Positions 40,891 through 50,140 are shown, counted from the first letter of the stretch. The stretch: 64,000 bases of DNA from JBFHQE01 sp041592335 (GCA_041592335.1 JBFHQE010000001.1:372001-436000); one strand, 5' to 3'. A program made the numbers and translations. The notes: a model not told the origin generated them from the letters alone.

Positions 40891-42024
40891 ATGCGCATCG
40901 TTTTCTGTATTTACAACTTTGTTGAGGACAAACTGCCCTTGCAGCCATGGCTGACCATTAACCGGTTGGCGGAGGGTCTGTCGGCCCGTGGTCACGATAT
41001 TCATATCGTGACTGACGTGGCCTTGCCGGCAAAGATTGTTGATGTTGAGTTACATTCCGTTGCCTCCCTGAGAGGCTCCAATAAGGATGAAGTAGCGTCA
41101 CTGTTGTCCGCGCTTGCGCCAGATGCACTGGTCTATTTGCCAACCCCTTTGAGTGTTGCGACAGCCTCCTGGCTGGATGATGTTCGTTGCCGTAAGGTGG
41201 GTTTTGCATCCTATTCCTTCTATACGGGGCGAGAGATTTTTACGGCGCTACGTTTACTGGGTCTGAAAGAGGTTAAGCAGTATTTTCGCCATCTGCTTGT
41301 TCCTGCATGGGTATGGCTGCGGGCGTTTAAGACTCGACAACATGTGGTGGTTGCGCAATCTGAGACGACTGCGGTGCGCCTGCGCTCTATGTTGAAAAAC
41401 AGGGTTGATGCTCTGTGTATCCCGCCTGGTATTGATCTTGGCTGCTGGCCAATTAATGACCAAGAGAGTGACAGTAGCGGGAACGTAATACGTCTGCTCT
41501 ATCTCGGTTCGGCAATCCCTATTCGGGGGTTTCATGTCGCACTCGATGCTATGACAAAGGTTCGATCGCCATCGGTGAAATTTAGGGTGCTTGCGCGAGG
41601 GGCCGATGCTGAAGATATGGGTAGGATACAGAATGAGATTGATCGCAGGAATCTGGGGAAGCGGGTTGAATTGAAGGGTGGCTGGATAGAGCGGGACGAA
41701 CTGGTTGCTGAGATTCACAGAGCTGACGCGGTGTTGCAGCCATTTGTGCTGGTGCCATCGGAGTTGCCGGTGACAGCAATGGAGGTTATTGCGTGTGGGA
41801 CGCCGGTGATCGGAAGTTCAATTGATGGCTTGCCATCAACTATAGGTGCTGCCGGCACGGTGACCAGGCAGGGTGACGCGGGTGCGCTTGCGGACGCGAT
41901 TGATGCTCTAGCGCATAACCCCGAGATCTACCAAGCGTGGCATACTGCCTGTCTGAAACAACGAGAATCGATGCTGGAATGGTCGGATGTAATCGATCAG
42001 TGGGAGGCTGTACTGCGTGGATGA
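40891..42024 (+). CDS. Glycosyltransferase family 4 (GT-B fold)
   Basis: A 377-residue glycosyltransferase with N-terminal MRIVFCIYNFVEDKLPLQPW and RGHDIHIVTD. The C-terminal domain has LYLGSAIPIRGFHVALDAMT, KGGWIERDELVAEIHRADAV and the donor-binding region PSELPVTAMEVIACGTPVIG. It follows the previous glycosyltransferase by two bases and overlaps the start of the kinase-like gene by eight bases. Substrate is unknown. GC content is higher than in the preceding genes. Confidence 0.85.
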   Translation: MRIVFCIYNFVEDKLPLQPWLTINRLAEGLSARGHDIHIVTDVALPAKIVDVELHSVASLRGSNKDEVASLLSALAPDALVYLPTPLSVATASWLDDVRCRKVGFASYSFYTGREIFTALRLLGLKEVKQYFRHLLVPAWVWLRAFKTRQHVVVAQSETTAVRLRSMLKNRVDALCIPPGIDLGCWPINDQESDSSGNVIRLLYLGSAIPIRGFHVALDAMTKVRSPSVKFRVLARGADAEDMGRIQNEIDRRNLGKRVELKGGWIERDELVAEIHRADAVLQPFVLVPSELPVTAMEVIACGTPVIGSSIDGLPSTIGAAGTVTRQGDAGALADAIDALAHNPEIYQAWHTACLKQRESMLEWSDVIDQWEAVLRG

Positions 42025-42709
42025 GCTGAATAAGCATGTTCCTTCGCTGATCTCTATCGTCGGGGTGGATGGTAGCGGTAAAACGACACTGGCTAACTGG
42101 CTGATGCAGGAGTTGGCTAGCCTGCAGCTTAAACCGGAGGTGGTCTGGTCCCGGTTCCGCAATTATCTTTCCAAGCCTATGCTCGCCTTGACGCGGGTTA
42201 CCGGGCATAACTATTACAAAACTATCGATGGCGTCAAATTCGGCTTCCATGATTTTGAAAAGTTATATGGCTATCGGGAGCTGTTCGCCGTGTTGCAGGT
42301 GTTTGATGTGAATATTGCTGCTTATAAGCGCATACACTCTTTACGCGACAAGGTCGATGTTGTGGTTTGTGAGCGGGGGCCATGGGATACATTGGTGGAT
42401 GTGGCGGCTGATACTGGACTTGACTGGTTGCCAGAATCGCGCCTGGGGCGAATGTATGGCCTGTTCTTGCGGCGAGATGCCCGAGTTATCTGGATATCCC
42501 GGGAGCGAGACAATATTCTGGCAACACGCAAGGAACTGGAGCATGACCACAAGTTGTTGCCGAGGATGAGGTTGTATAAGCAACTGGCAAAAATACATAA
42601 CTGGGATGTCATAGATAATAACAGTGATCTTGAGAGCGCGAAGGAGCAGATACGCGCAGTATTGAATCTTCCTGCTAGCAATACCCATACTTCTGACGTG
42701 GTGAGGTGA
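42017..42709 (+). CDS. Thymidylate kinase-like P-loop protein of the EPS locus
   Basis: A 230-residue P-loop kinase with Walker A ISIVGVDGSGKTTLANWL near residues 12-29, and text CERGPWDTLVDVAADTGLDW with the RGPWD motif resembling the DRY-type substrate-binding loop of dTMP kinases. RRDARVIWISRERDNI is lid-like. It is not housekeeping Tmk by context: it starts with a GTG inside the upstream glycosyltransferase gene and is followed by another glycosyltransferase. Similar proteins are seen in polysaccharide loci, where they may phosphorylate a sugar or lipid. Function is unknown. Confidence 0.75.
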   Translation: MDELNKHVPSLISIVGVDGSGKTTLANWLMQELASLQLKPEVVWSRFRNYLSKPMLALTRVTGHNYYKTIDGVKFGFHDFEKLYGYRELFAVLQVFDVNIAAYKRIHSLRDKVDVVVCERGPWDTLVDVAADTGLDWLPESRLGRMYGLFLRRDARVIWISRERDNILATRKELEHDHKLLPRMRLYKQLAKIHNWDVIDNNSDLESAKEQIRAVLNLPASNTHTSDVVR

Positions 42710-42716
42710 TGCTGTC

Positions 42717-43556
42717 ATGAATGCGCCGGTGTCAGTAATCATTCTTACCTATAACGAAGAAGTGAATATTGGTCGCTGTCTTGATTCGGTTGGCTGGTGC
42801 GATGATGTTGTGGTTCTTGATTCGCTGAGTACAGATAAAACGCAGGGGATCGCCAGGCAAAAGGGTGCAAGGGTGATTGAGCGTCCTTTTGATAACTATG
42901 CCAATCAGCGTAATCATGCATTGAAAGAAATTGAATATAAATACCCATGGGTTTTGATGCTGGATGCGGATGAGATCGTGCCTGAACAATTGCATCAAGA
43001 GATTGCACTGGTAATCAAGGATGCAGGAGAAGAAATGACTCTGTTTCGGGTTCGCCGAAAAGACTATTTCATGGGGTCATGGCTAAAATATAGTTCCAAC
43101 TATTCTTCTTTATGGTTCGGCAGGCTGATGCGTCTTGGTAGGGTCTGGGTTGAGCGATCGATTAATGAGGAGTATCACACTGACGGCGTATCGCGCGATC
43201 TGCGTGCTCCACTTGTGCATTATCCGTTTAACAAGGGTATATCGGCCTGGGTGGAAAAGCACAACCGATATTCAACTATGGAAGCGGAATTATTGGTAAA
43301 GGGAGATTCCTATCAATGGAGATGGTCCGAGATGTTTGCAGTCGATCCCGTCATCCGTCGCAAGGCACTTAAGGCGTTTGTGTATTCGTTGCCAGGAAAG
43401 TCATTTCTGATGTTTTTCGGGCGTTATTTTGTCACAGGTGGAATTCTGGATGGGCGCGCCGGTCTGATGTTTTGTGTTTTGAAGGGTTATTATGAATATC
43501 TGATTGAATGCAAGGTGAAAGAACAACGTCGACGTATCAAAGGATTGCCGGTGTGA
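42717..43556 (+). CDS. Glycosyltransferase family 2, WaaE/KdtX-like
   Basis: A 279-residue GT-A glycosyltransferase. VSVIILTYNEEVNIGRCLDS at the N-terminus, DVVVLDSLSTDKTQGIA and the metal-binding LMLDADEIVPEQL are all present, followed by the typical C-terminal RRKDYFMGSWLKY and LVHYPFNKGISAWVEKHNRY. It resembles the lipopolysaccharide-core beta-glucosyltransferases of the WaaE group. It lies seven bases after the kinase-like gene and overlaps the following glycosyltransferase by four bases (GTGTGA). Confidence 0.9.
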   Translation: MNAPVSVIILTYNEEVNIGRCLDSVGWCDDVVVLDSLSTDKTQGIARQKGARVIERPFDNYANQRNHALKEIEYKYPWVLMLDADEIVPEQLHQEIALVIKDAGEEMTLFRVRRKDYFMGSWLKYSSNYSSLWFGRLMRLGRVWVERSINEEYHTDGVSRDLRAPLVHYPFNKGISAWVEKHNRYSTMEAELLVKGDSYQWRWSEMFAVDPVIRRKALKAFVYSLPGKSFLMFFGRYFVTGGILDGRAGLMFCVLKGYYEYLIECKVKEQRRRIKGLPV

Positions 43557-44791
43557 ACGATATTGGAAAGCCGGGTGCGTGTGGCAAGCTTATGCTGGTC
43601 GCCATCAATTATTGGCCGGAACTGACTGGCATTGGGAAATACACGGGCGAAATGGCCGAGTGGTTGGTCCGGCAAGGATATGAAGTCAATGTTATTACCG
43701 CACCACCCTACTATCCGGCCTGGCAGGTTTCGGAGGGTTATACTTCATGGTGTTATCGGCGTGAGGTGATCAATGGGGTGGAAATCTTTCGTTGTCCTTT
43801 GTGGGTTCCTTCTCGACCAAGTGGGCTTAAGCGAATTTTGCACCTCGCGAGCTTTGCGATAACTGCCATGCCGGTCATGATTTGGAGGGCGCTGTCCTGG
43901 CGCCCCGATATCGTGTTTGTCGTTGAGCCTCCTTTGTTCTGTGCGCCCTTGGCATTATTGGCCTCCAAGATTGCTGGTGGTAAGTCATGGTTGCATGTGC
44001 AGGATTTTGAGGTAGATGCAGCTTTTGAGCTTGGGATATTGAAATCCAGATTTCTGCAGAGAATGGTTCTATCCGCAGAGCATTTTATGATGCGTAGGTT
44101 TGATAGGGCTTCCACTATTTCGGAGAAGATGCTGGAAAGGTTGCATATGAAGGGCGTTCGTAAGGACGCACTAGCCTTGTTTCCCAATTGGTCAGACCTT
44201 GATGTGGTACGCCCTCTGGTACAACCTTCTCAATTTCTGGACGAATGGTCGCTGGCTGACAAGGGTCTGATTGTGCTGTATTCAGGGAATATGGGTGAAA
44301 AACAAGGGCTTGAGATTCTCGTTGACGTCGCCAGAAAACTAGAGGGAAGGGGAATTCATTTCGTAATGTGTGGAGATGGTGCGGCCAAGAGTCGTTTGGA
44401 AAGCTATGCTCAAGGTTTAACAAATATTACTTTTCGGCCGTTACAGCCAATTGAAAAACTTAATGATTTACTGGGGTTGGCCGATGTGCATGTGTTACCG
44501 CAGAGGGCAGATGCTGCTGACTTGGTGTTGCCATCCAAATTGACTAACATGCTAGCGAGCGGTCGCCCGGTTGTTGCGACAGCTAATCCAGATACACAAG
44601 TGGCTGTTATTGTAGAAGAGTGTGGCTTGATAACTTCACCGGGTGATCCAGAGCAGCTTGCAGAAGCGATTCGCAGTCTGGCTGAGAACTCAGTTTTGCG
44701 TGAAAAGATGGGTAGAAAAGCAAGAATCCTGGCCGAAGAATTATGGGAAATGGATAAAGTGCTAAAACGGGCTTTTGGTTCGGGCGCTTAA
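43553..44791 (+). CDS. Glycosyltransferase family 4, WcaI-like
   Basis: A 412-residue GT-B enzyme resembling the colanic-acid fucosyltransferase-type protein WcaI. Its N-terminus carries MLVAINYWPELTGIGKYTGE and APPYYPAWQVSEGY, typical of that group, and the C-terminal half has LYSGNMGEKQGLEILVDVAR and PQRADAADLVLPSKLTNMLA with SGRPVVATA. The start is taken as the GTG at 43553, which overlaps the previous stop. MLVAINYW 13 codons later is the alternative. A WcaI-like enzyme agrees with the GDP-fucose genes gmd and fcl downstream, though its sugar is not proved. Confidence 0.88.
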   Translation: MNDIGKPGACGKLMLVAINYWPELTGIGKYTGEMAEWLVRQGYEVNVITAPPYYPAWQVSEGYTSWCYRREVINGVEIFRCPLWVPSRPSGLKRILHLASFAITAMPVMIWRALSWRPDIVFVVEPPLFCAPLALLASKIAGGKSWLHVQDFEVDAAFELGILKSRFLQRMVLSAEHFMMRRFDRASTISEKMLERLHMKGVRKDALALFPNWSDLDVVRPLVQPSQFLDEWSLADKGLIVLYSGNMGEKQGLEILVDVARKLEGRGIHFVMCGDGAAKSRLESYAQGLTNITFRPLQPIEKLNDLLGLADVHVLPQRADAADLVLPSKLTNMLASGRPVVATANPDTQVAVIVEECGLITSPGDPEQLAEAIRSLAENSVLREKMGRKARILAEELWEMDKVLKRAFGSGA

Positions 44792-44815
44792 CAGATCAAG
44801 AAGATTAAGGTTGCA

Positions 44816-46405
44816 GTGGTAATGACAAATTCAGTAACTATAAATAAATATTGGAATGCTCCTGGTCAGATGTGGCTGCTGCTCGTGCTGGTTGCCATCA
44901 TGGCCGGTATTGCCTACTGGGACTCGTTACAAGAGATGGTTCACCGTTGGAGTACAAGCGAGGAATATGGGTATGGTTATCTCATACCAGTAATAACGGG
45001 CTTCTTGATCTGGCAAAGAAAAAATGAGATAGCTAAACAAGAGTTTGAGTTTTCTTTGCTCGGCCTGATTCTGGTTATTATATCAAGTCTCGTTTTCTTT
45101 ATGGGAACCATTGCAACGGTTCATGCTGTTGCTCAGTACGCCTTTGTGCTGAGTGTGTTAGGTGTCGCGCTTTCGCTGCTAGGATGGAAGACGTTCAGAA
45201 TAATAGCTATACCTCTGGCACTGTTGTTCTTCATGATCCCGCTTCCTGCCTTTATTTTTAATAATCTTTCATCGAAATTGCAGCTGATTTCTTCCGAAAT
45301 TGGTGTGGCAGTGATTCGCTTGTTTGATATTAGTGTTTATCTGGAGGGTAATGTCATTGATCTTGGTAGCTATAAGCTCCAAGTTGTGGAGGCTTGCAGT
45401 GGGCTGAGATATTTGTTTCCCTTGATGAGTCTATCTTTCGTTGCTGCGTATATTTATCAGGGAGAGTACTGGAAGAAAATTCTGATATTTTTATCGAGTA
45501 TGCCCATAACCGTGCTTATGAATAGTTTCAGGATTGGGATCATAGGTGTGCTTGTAGAATATGGTGGGCCTGAGCAGGCTGAAGGTTTTTTACATGATTT
45601 CGAGGGGTGGGTCATCTTCATGGCGTGTATGGCCATCCTAATTGGCGAGATGTACCTGCTAGGAAAGATTGGAAAGACTCGAGGATCTCTTGCTGAGCTG
45701 TTTGGCGTGGAATTCCCCGAGCCTCTTCCAGATGGCATTGCTCTAGAGAAACGTAAACTGCCTCTTTTTAGCTGGAGTTTGCCGATCGTGTTTCTCGTGA
45801 TAGTGGTTGGGGTTCAAGCCTTAGGTGAGCGCGAGAAAATTATACCTGTCGACCGTAAGGACTTTGCGAAATTTCCGTTGCTACTTGATGGATGGTATGG
45901 AAGATCGGACACGCTTGAATCAATTTATCTCGATGCGTTGAAGTTGGATGATTATGTGCTTACAGACTACATCAACAATGTGGGTGCAGGAGTGAATTTC
46001 TACGTTGCTTATTATGGTGATCAGGTTGCCGGGGAGGCTGCGCATTCGCCTCGCTCCTGTATTCCGGGCGGTGGCTGGCAGGTAAAAAGTCATGATGTTT
46101 TGGCCTTGGACGATATTGCAAGCCGTGGTCAGGTGTTGATGGTTAATCGTCTGGTGATTGCGAAAGGCGAATATAAAAATGTTGTTTATTACTGGTTTGA
46201 CCAACGCGGCAGGGTTATAACGAACGAGTATATGGTTAAATGGTATCTTTTTTGGGATCTGTTGACCAAGAAACGGTCGGACGGGGCACTAGTGAGATTG
46301 ACGGCGTTGCTTGGTCCCGGAGAGTCGGAGAAGGATGCGGATAGGCGTCTTCAGGACTTTGCTGCCGAGGTGGTTCCCTTATTATCTGAATATGTGCCTG
46401 ATTAA
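44816..46405 (+). CDS. xrtD: Exosortase fused to EpsI domain (XrtD-like)
   Basis: Membrane protein of 529 residues. Residues 1-310 form an exosortase with about eight membrane segments and the catalytic triad Cys194 (VVEACSGLRYLF), Arg239 (LMNSFRIG) and His260 (GFLHDFEGW). Residues 325-520 form an EpsI-type domain (FPLLLDGWYGRSD, HSPRSCIPGGGWQV, NVVYYWFDQRGRV). Fusion of the two in one chain, with substrates ending in VPVPAA rather than PEP, points to the exosortase D/VPLPA-CTERM group rather than EpsH/XrtA, although the neighbouring prsT, prsK and prsR are usually linked to XrtA. It cleaves sorting-signal proteins such as those at 16906 and 61872. The start is a GTG after AAGG, with an ATG at 44822 as alternative. 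Confidence 0.88.
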   Translation: MVMTNSVTINKYWNAPGQMWLLLVLVAIMAGIAYWDSLQEMVHRWSTSEEYGYGYLIPVITGFLIWQRKNEIAKQEFEFSLLGLILVIISSLVFFMGTIATVHAVAQYAFVLSVLGVALSLLGWKTFRIIAIPLALLFFMIPLPAFIFNNLSSKLQLISSEIGVAVIRLFDISVYLEGNVIDLGSYKLQVVEACSGLRYLFPLMSLSFVAAYIYQGEYWKKILIFLSSMPITVLMNSFRIGIIGVLVEYGGPEQAEGFLHDFEGWVIFMACMAILIGEMYLLGKIGKTRGSLAELFGVEFPEPLPDGIALEKRKLPLFSWSLPIVFLVIVVGVQALGEREKIIPVDRKDFAKFPLLLDGWYGRSDTLESIYLDALKLDDYVLTDYINNVGAGVNFYVAYYGDQVAGEAAHSPRSCIPGGGWQVKSHDVLALDDIASRGQVLMVNRLVIAKGEYKNVVYYWFDQRGRVITNEYMVKWYLFWDLLTKKRSDGALVRLTALLGPGESEKDADRRLQDFAAEVVPLLSEYVPD

Positions 46406-46431
46406 GCCTGCGGCAGTAAACTGGAGCTATC

Positions 46432-48060
46432 TTGATTTCTAACCTGATGGTGTTTGTATTGGCCATGGTGATTAGCATGGCCTTGATACCTCTGTTTGTG
46501 CGCCTGGCGCCTGTATTGGGCATGGTTGATCTACCTGATCCACGCAAGGTGCACCTTAAGCCGATCCCGCGCGTTGGTGGCGTGGGTCTGGTGGTTGGCG
46601 CGTTGGTGCCCCTGGCCATCTGGTTGCCGCATGACAGTCTGTTCCTTTCTTTCCTTTATGGGTCGTTGATACTTTTCATCTTCGGGCTTTGGGATGATGC
46701 GAAAGAGTTAGGGCATTACGTCAAATTTATCGGCCAATTCATTGCCGTTGGGCTAGTGGTTTTCTGGGGTGATCTCTATGTGCATTACCTGCCACTGGTT
46801 GATGCGCCGTTATCAGAAGCTGCTGGGAAAGCGATCACTTTTATCGCCATGGTCGGGATGATCAATGCGATAAATCACTCCGATGGGCTGGATGGTCTCG
46901 CCGGAGGGGAGTCGCTGATGAGTTTGGTTGCGATTGCCTATCTCGCCGGCCAAGCTGATGGTGTGCTGGCGGTTGTGATCGGTGTTGCAACTATTGGTGG
47001 TGTGTTCGGTTTTCTTCGCTTTAACTCGCATCCGGCCAATGTATTCATGGGGGATGGTGGGAGTCAATTCCTGGGTTTCACGCTTGCGTTCCTTGCTGTT
47101 TATCTGACCCAGATAGTGAATCCGGCGCTGAGTCCGGCGTTACCGCTATTGTTTTTAGGGTTGCCGATCGCGGACATTATTGGGGTGTTTGTTCAGCGCA
47201 TCTATCACGGCATGAACTGGTTTCGGGCCAGTAAGAATCATATACATCACCGGTTGCTGGAGCTGGGTTTTCATCATCATGAATCAGTTCTGATTATTTA
47301 CACAGTGCAGCTGGTGCTGGTTGTCTGCGCGGTGCTGATGCCTTATGAAGTAGATATGCTTCTGCTGGCAGTATATTTTGGTGTTGTGCTGGGGTTGTTT
47401 TTAGCGCTGCACCTGGCTGAGAGGTCCGGCTGGAGATTCAGTCGCTCGCGAAGTATCCTTCCTGACTTTGAGCTGATCAATAATTGGTTTCGCAGCGAGC
47501 GTGCAGCAAGATTCATCGTTTTAACTCTGCAGATATTCCTGCTGCTATTCGCGGTTGGGGCCGTTCTGTTGGCTGAGTCTGTGTCAATCGATCTTGCCTG
47601 GGCAGCTGGCTTCGTGATGGTGGTTCTCGGAATACGCTTGCTGCTCGGGTATCGAGTATGGTTTCTTTATCTCCGATTGTTGATGTTTGTTTGTGCAGCG
47701 ATCCTTGTGTATGCGCTGGACCATTTCTCGCCTGACTGGTTATTTGAGGAAAAAGAGCTGCTGGTGTATGTCTTCTTTGGCTTGTTGCTGTTGCAATTGG
47801 TTCTGGCAATGAAATTTATCCAGCAGCAGCGATTTAGGGTAACGCCACTGGATTATCTGGTGGTGGTAATGGTGATCGTGGCGGGCGTATTTGCTGAACA
47901 AATTGGCATCAATGCCGACATGCAACTCATGATCGTCCAGATGGTGATATTGTTCTATGCCATTGAGTGGGTGCTGCAGCATATGCGCTCTCGCTGGAAT
48001 CTGATGACTGTCTCTTCCCTGGCTGGCATGGGGTTGCTGGCCTTTAAGGGATTGTTTTAA
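46432..48060 (+). CDS. WecA/MraY-family undecaprenyl-phosphate sugar-1-phosphate transferase with extra membrane tail
   Basis: Initiating transferase of 542 residues in the polyprenyl-phosphate N-acetylhexosamine-1-phosphate group. The core (1-325) has DLPDPRKVHLKPIPRVGGVG, the FGLWDDAKE aspartates, the NHSDGLDGLAGG loop and the KNHIHHRLLELG motif, all intact. WecA proteins usually end near 350-370 residues. This one continues with about 190 residues in five or more further membrane segments. It would place the first sugar phosphate on undecaprenyl phosphate. The start is a TTG preceded by GGAGC, since no ATG fits. It follows the exosortase directly. Confidence 0.88.
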   Translation: MISNLMVFVLAMVISMALIPLFVRLAPVLGMVDLPDPRKVHLKPIPRVGGVGLVVGALVPLAIWLPHDSLFLSFLYGSLILFIFGLWDDAKELGHYVKFIGQFIAVGLVVFWGDLYVHYLPLVDAPLSEAAGKAITFIAMVGMINAINHSDGLDGLAGGESLMSLVAIAYLAGQADGVLAVVIGVATIGGVFGFLRFNSHPANVFMGDGGSQFLGFTLAFLAVYLTQIVNPALSPALPLLFLGLPIADIIGVFVQRIYHGMNWFRASKNHIHHRLLELGFHHHESVLIIYTVQLVLVVCAVLMPYEVDMLLLAVYFGVVLGLFLALHLAERSGWRFSRSRSILPDFELINNWFRSERAARFIVLTLQIFLLLFAVGAVLLAESVSIDLAWAAGFVMVVLGIRLLLGYRVWFLYLRLLMFVCAAILVYALDHFSPDWLFEEKELLVYVFFGLLLLQLVLAMKFIQQQRFRVTPLDYLVVVMVIVAGVFAEQIGINADMQLMIVQMVILFYAIEWVLQHMRSRWNLMTVSSLAGMGLLAFKGLF

Positions 48061-48097
48061 TAACTAGAGTATCAATTATTATGGTTGGGAATGAATC

Positions 48098-49186
48098 ATG
48101 AGAAAAGTAGCGTTGATTACAGGTATTACTGGCCAGGATGGGGCCTATCTGGCCGAGTTGTTGCTTGGTAAGGGGTATGAAGTGCATGGAATCAAGCGAC
48201 GCGCCTCCTCGTTCAATACCGATCGTATCGATCACTTATATCAGGATCCGCATGTCAAAGATCAGAAGTTTATTCTTCATTATGGTGATTTGACGGATTC
48301 GACCAACCTCATTCGTATCATCCAACAGGTCCAGCCCGATGAAATCTATAACCTGGCGGCCCAAAGTCATGTTGCGGTTTCATTTGAGACGCCGGAATAC
48401 ACGGCCAACTGCGATGCTCTCGGAACATTACGTTTGCTGGAAGCTATCCGTATATTAGGACTGGAAAAGAAGACCAAGTTTTATCAGGCTTCAACCAGTG
48501 AGCTGTTTGGTAAGGTGCAGGAGATTCCGCAGAAAGAAACCACGCCCTTCTATCCGCGAAGTCCTTATGCTGTCGCCAAGATGTATTCCTACTGGATTTG
48601 TGTGAACTACCGTGAGGCTTATGGTATCTACGCCTGTAACGGTATTTTATTTAATCACGAGTCTCCGATTCGCGGTGAGACTTTTGTTACTCGCAAAATT
48701 ACCCGTGCAATCGCGCGTATCAAGTTGGGATTGCAGGACTGTCTGTATCTGGGGAATCTGGATGCCAAGCGTGACTGGGGGCATGCCAAGGATTATGTGC
48801 GTATGCAATGGTTGATGTTGCAGCAGGATCAGCCGGATGATTACTGTATCTCTACAGGCGTTCAATATTCCGTGCGCGATTTTGTGAACGCAGCCTGTAA
48901 GGAAGTGGGCATTTCGGTGCGCTGGGAAGGCTCGGGTGTTGACGAAAAAGGTTATGACGAAGCAACCGGGAATTGTATCGTGCAGGTGGATCCACGTTAT
49001 TTCCGTCCCACAGAGGTTGAGACCTTGCTGGGTGATTCCACCAAAGCCAAGGAAAAGCTGGGTTGGGTGCCTGAGATCACGCTGGACCAAATGGTGGCCG
49101 AAATGGTGCGGGAAGACCTCAAGATTGCCGAGCGCGACGAGCTGTGTAAGCGTGAAGGCTTTAAGACATTCGACTATAACGAGTAA
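48098..49186 (+). CDS. gmd: GDP-mannose 4,6-dehydratase
   Basis: First step of GDP-L-fucose synthesis, converting GDP-mannose to GDP-4-keto-6-deoxymannose. The 362-residue protein carries the NADP motif ALITGITGQDGAYLAELLLG, the family text GIKRRASSFNTDRIDHLYQD, the ASTSELFG strand and the SPYAVAKMYSYW catalytic Tyr-x3-Lys, then NHESPIRGETFVTRKITR. It lies six bases before fcl. The product could also go to rhamnose or perosamine sugars, but adjacent fcl points to fucose. Confidence 0.97.
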   Translation: MRKVALITGITGQDGAYLAELLLGKGYEVHGIKRRASSFNTDRIDHLYQDPHVKDQKFILHYGDLTDSTNLIRIIQQVQPDEIYNLAAQSHVAVSFETPEYTANCDALGTLRLLEAIRILGLEKKTKFYQASTSELFGKVQEIPQKETTPFYPRSPYAVAKMYSYWICVNYREAYGIYACNGILFNHESPIRGETFVTRKITRAIARIKLGLQDCLYLGNLDAKRDWGHAKDYVRMQWLMLQQDQPDDYCISTGVQYSVRDFVNAACKEVGISVRWEGSGVDEKGYDEATGNCIVQVDPRYFRPTEVETLLGDSTKAKEKLGWVPEITLDQMVAEMVREDLKIAERDELCKREGFKTFDYNE

Positions 49187-49192
49187 TTGCTC

Positions 49193-50140
49193 ATGGAAAA
49201 GCAAGCCAGCATTTATGTCGCCGGTCACCGTGGATTGGTGGGTTCGGCAATCGTGCGTTGTCTGAAATCCAGAGGGTATGAAAACCTGCTGTTGCGTACC
49301 AGTTCAGAGCTGGATCTAAAAGAGCAAGGGGCCGTCAGGGATTTTTTTGCTGCAGAAAAGCCCGACTATGTCATCCTGGCTGCAGCCAAGGTGGGCGGTA
49401 TTCTTGCCAATGATACTTACCCTGCCGAATTTATTTATGACAATCTGATGATGGAAGCCAATGTTGTAGATGCAGCTTACCGCAATGGCGTAAAAAAAAT
49501 GCTTGCATTGGGCAGCACCTGTATTTATCCGAAGATGGCGCCCCAGCCTCTGAAAGAAGAGTATCTGCTTACTGGACCGCTTGAGCCAACCAATGAATGG
49601 TATGCGGTTGCCAAGATTGCGGGCATCAAGCTCTGTCAGGCCTACCGGAAGCAGTACGGTTGTGATTTTATTGCCGCTATGCCGACTAATCTCTATGGTC
49701 CCGGCGATAATTTCGATTTGCAAAAGTCGCATGTGCTGCCTGCGATGATTCGTAAATTTCATGAAGCCAAAGAAAATAAATCCTCAGCTGTAACGCTTTG
49801 GGGGACTGGTGCGCCACTGCGGGAATTTCTCCATGTCGATGATCTTGCAGATGCCTGCCTGTTCTTGATGGACAGTTATTCGGGTGAAGAAATTGTGAAT
49901 ATTGGTGTCGGGCATGACATCAGCATTCTTGAGCTGGCAAATATTGTGCGGCGAGCGGTGGGATTTGAAGGAGATATCGAGTTCGATACGAGCAAGCCGG
50001 ATGGGACGCCCAGGAAACTGGTGGATACCGGCAAGATCAATTCAATGGGCTGGAAAGCCTCAATCGAACTGGAAGAGGGCGTTAACTCTACTTACCAGTG
50101 GTTCCTGGATAACCTGAGTGCTTTGCGCGGGGTTGCCTGA
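49193..50140 (+). CDS. fcl: GDP-L-fucose synthase
   Basis: It epimerises and reduces the Gmd product to GDP-L-fucose. The 315-residue protein begins MEKQASIYVAGHRGLVGSAI, has LLRTSSELDLKEQGAV, LGSTCIYPKMAPQPLKEEYL, the catalytic NEWYAVAKIAGIKLCQ and NLYGPGDNFDL, all standard for the family. The ATG at 49193 is preferred to a TTG two codons earlier. Together with gmd it shows that fucose (or a derivative) is a component of the polymer. Confidence 0.96.
   Translation: MEKQASIYVAGHRGLVGSAIVRCLKSRGYENLLLRTSSELDLKEQGAVRDFFAAEKPDYVILAAAKVGGILANDTYPAEFIYDNLMMEANVVDAAYRNGVKKMLALGSTCIYPKMAPQPLKEEYLLTGPLEPTNEWYAVAKIAGIKLCQAYRKQYGCDFIAAMPTNLYGPGDNFDLQKSHVLPAMIRKFHEAKENKSSAVTLWGTGAPLREFLHVDDLADACLFLMDSYSGEEIVNIGVGHDISILELANIVRRAVGFEGDIEFDTSKPDGTPRKLVDTGKINSMGWKASIELEEGVNSTYQWFLDNLSALRGVA

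Noticed and set aside
42017..42709. Housekeeping thymidylate kinase tmk
   Set aside because: The gene lies inside a glycosyltransferase operon with overlapping ends, and the substrate loop differs from the usual Tmk pattern, so the symbol was not assigned.
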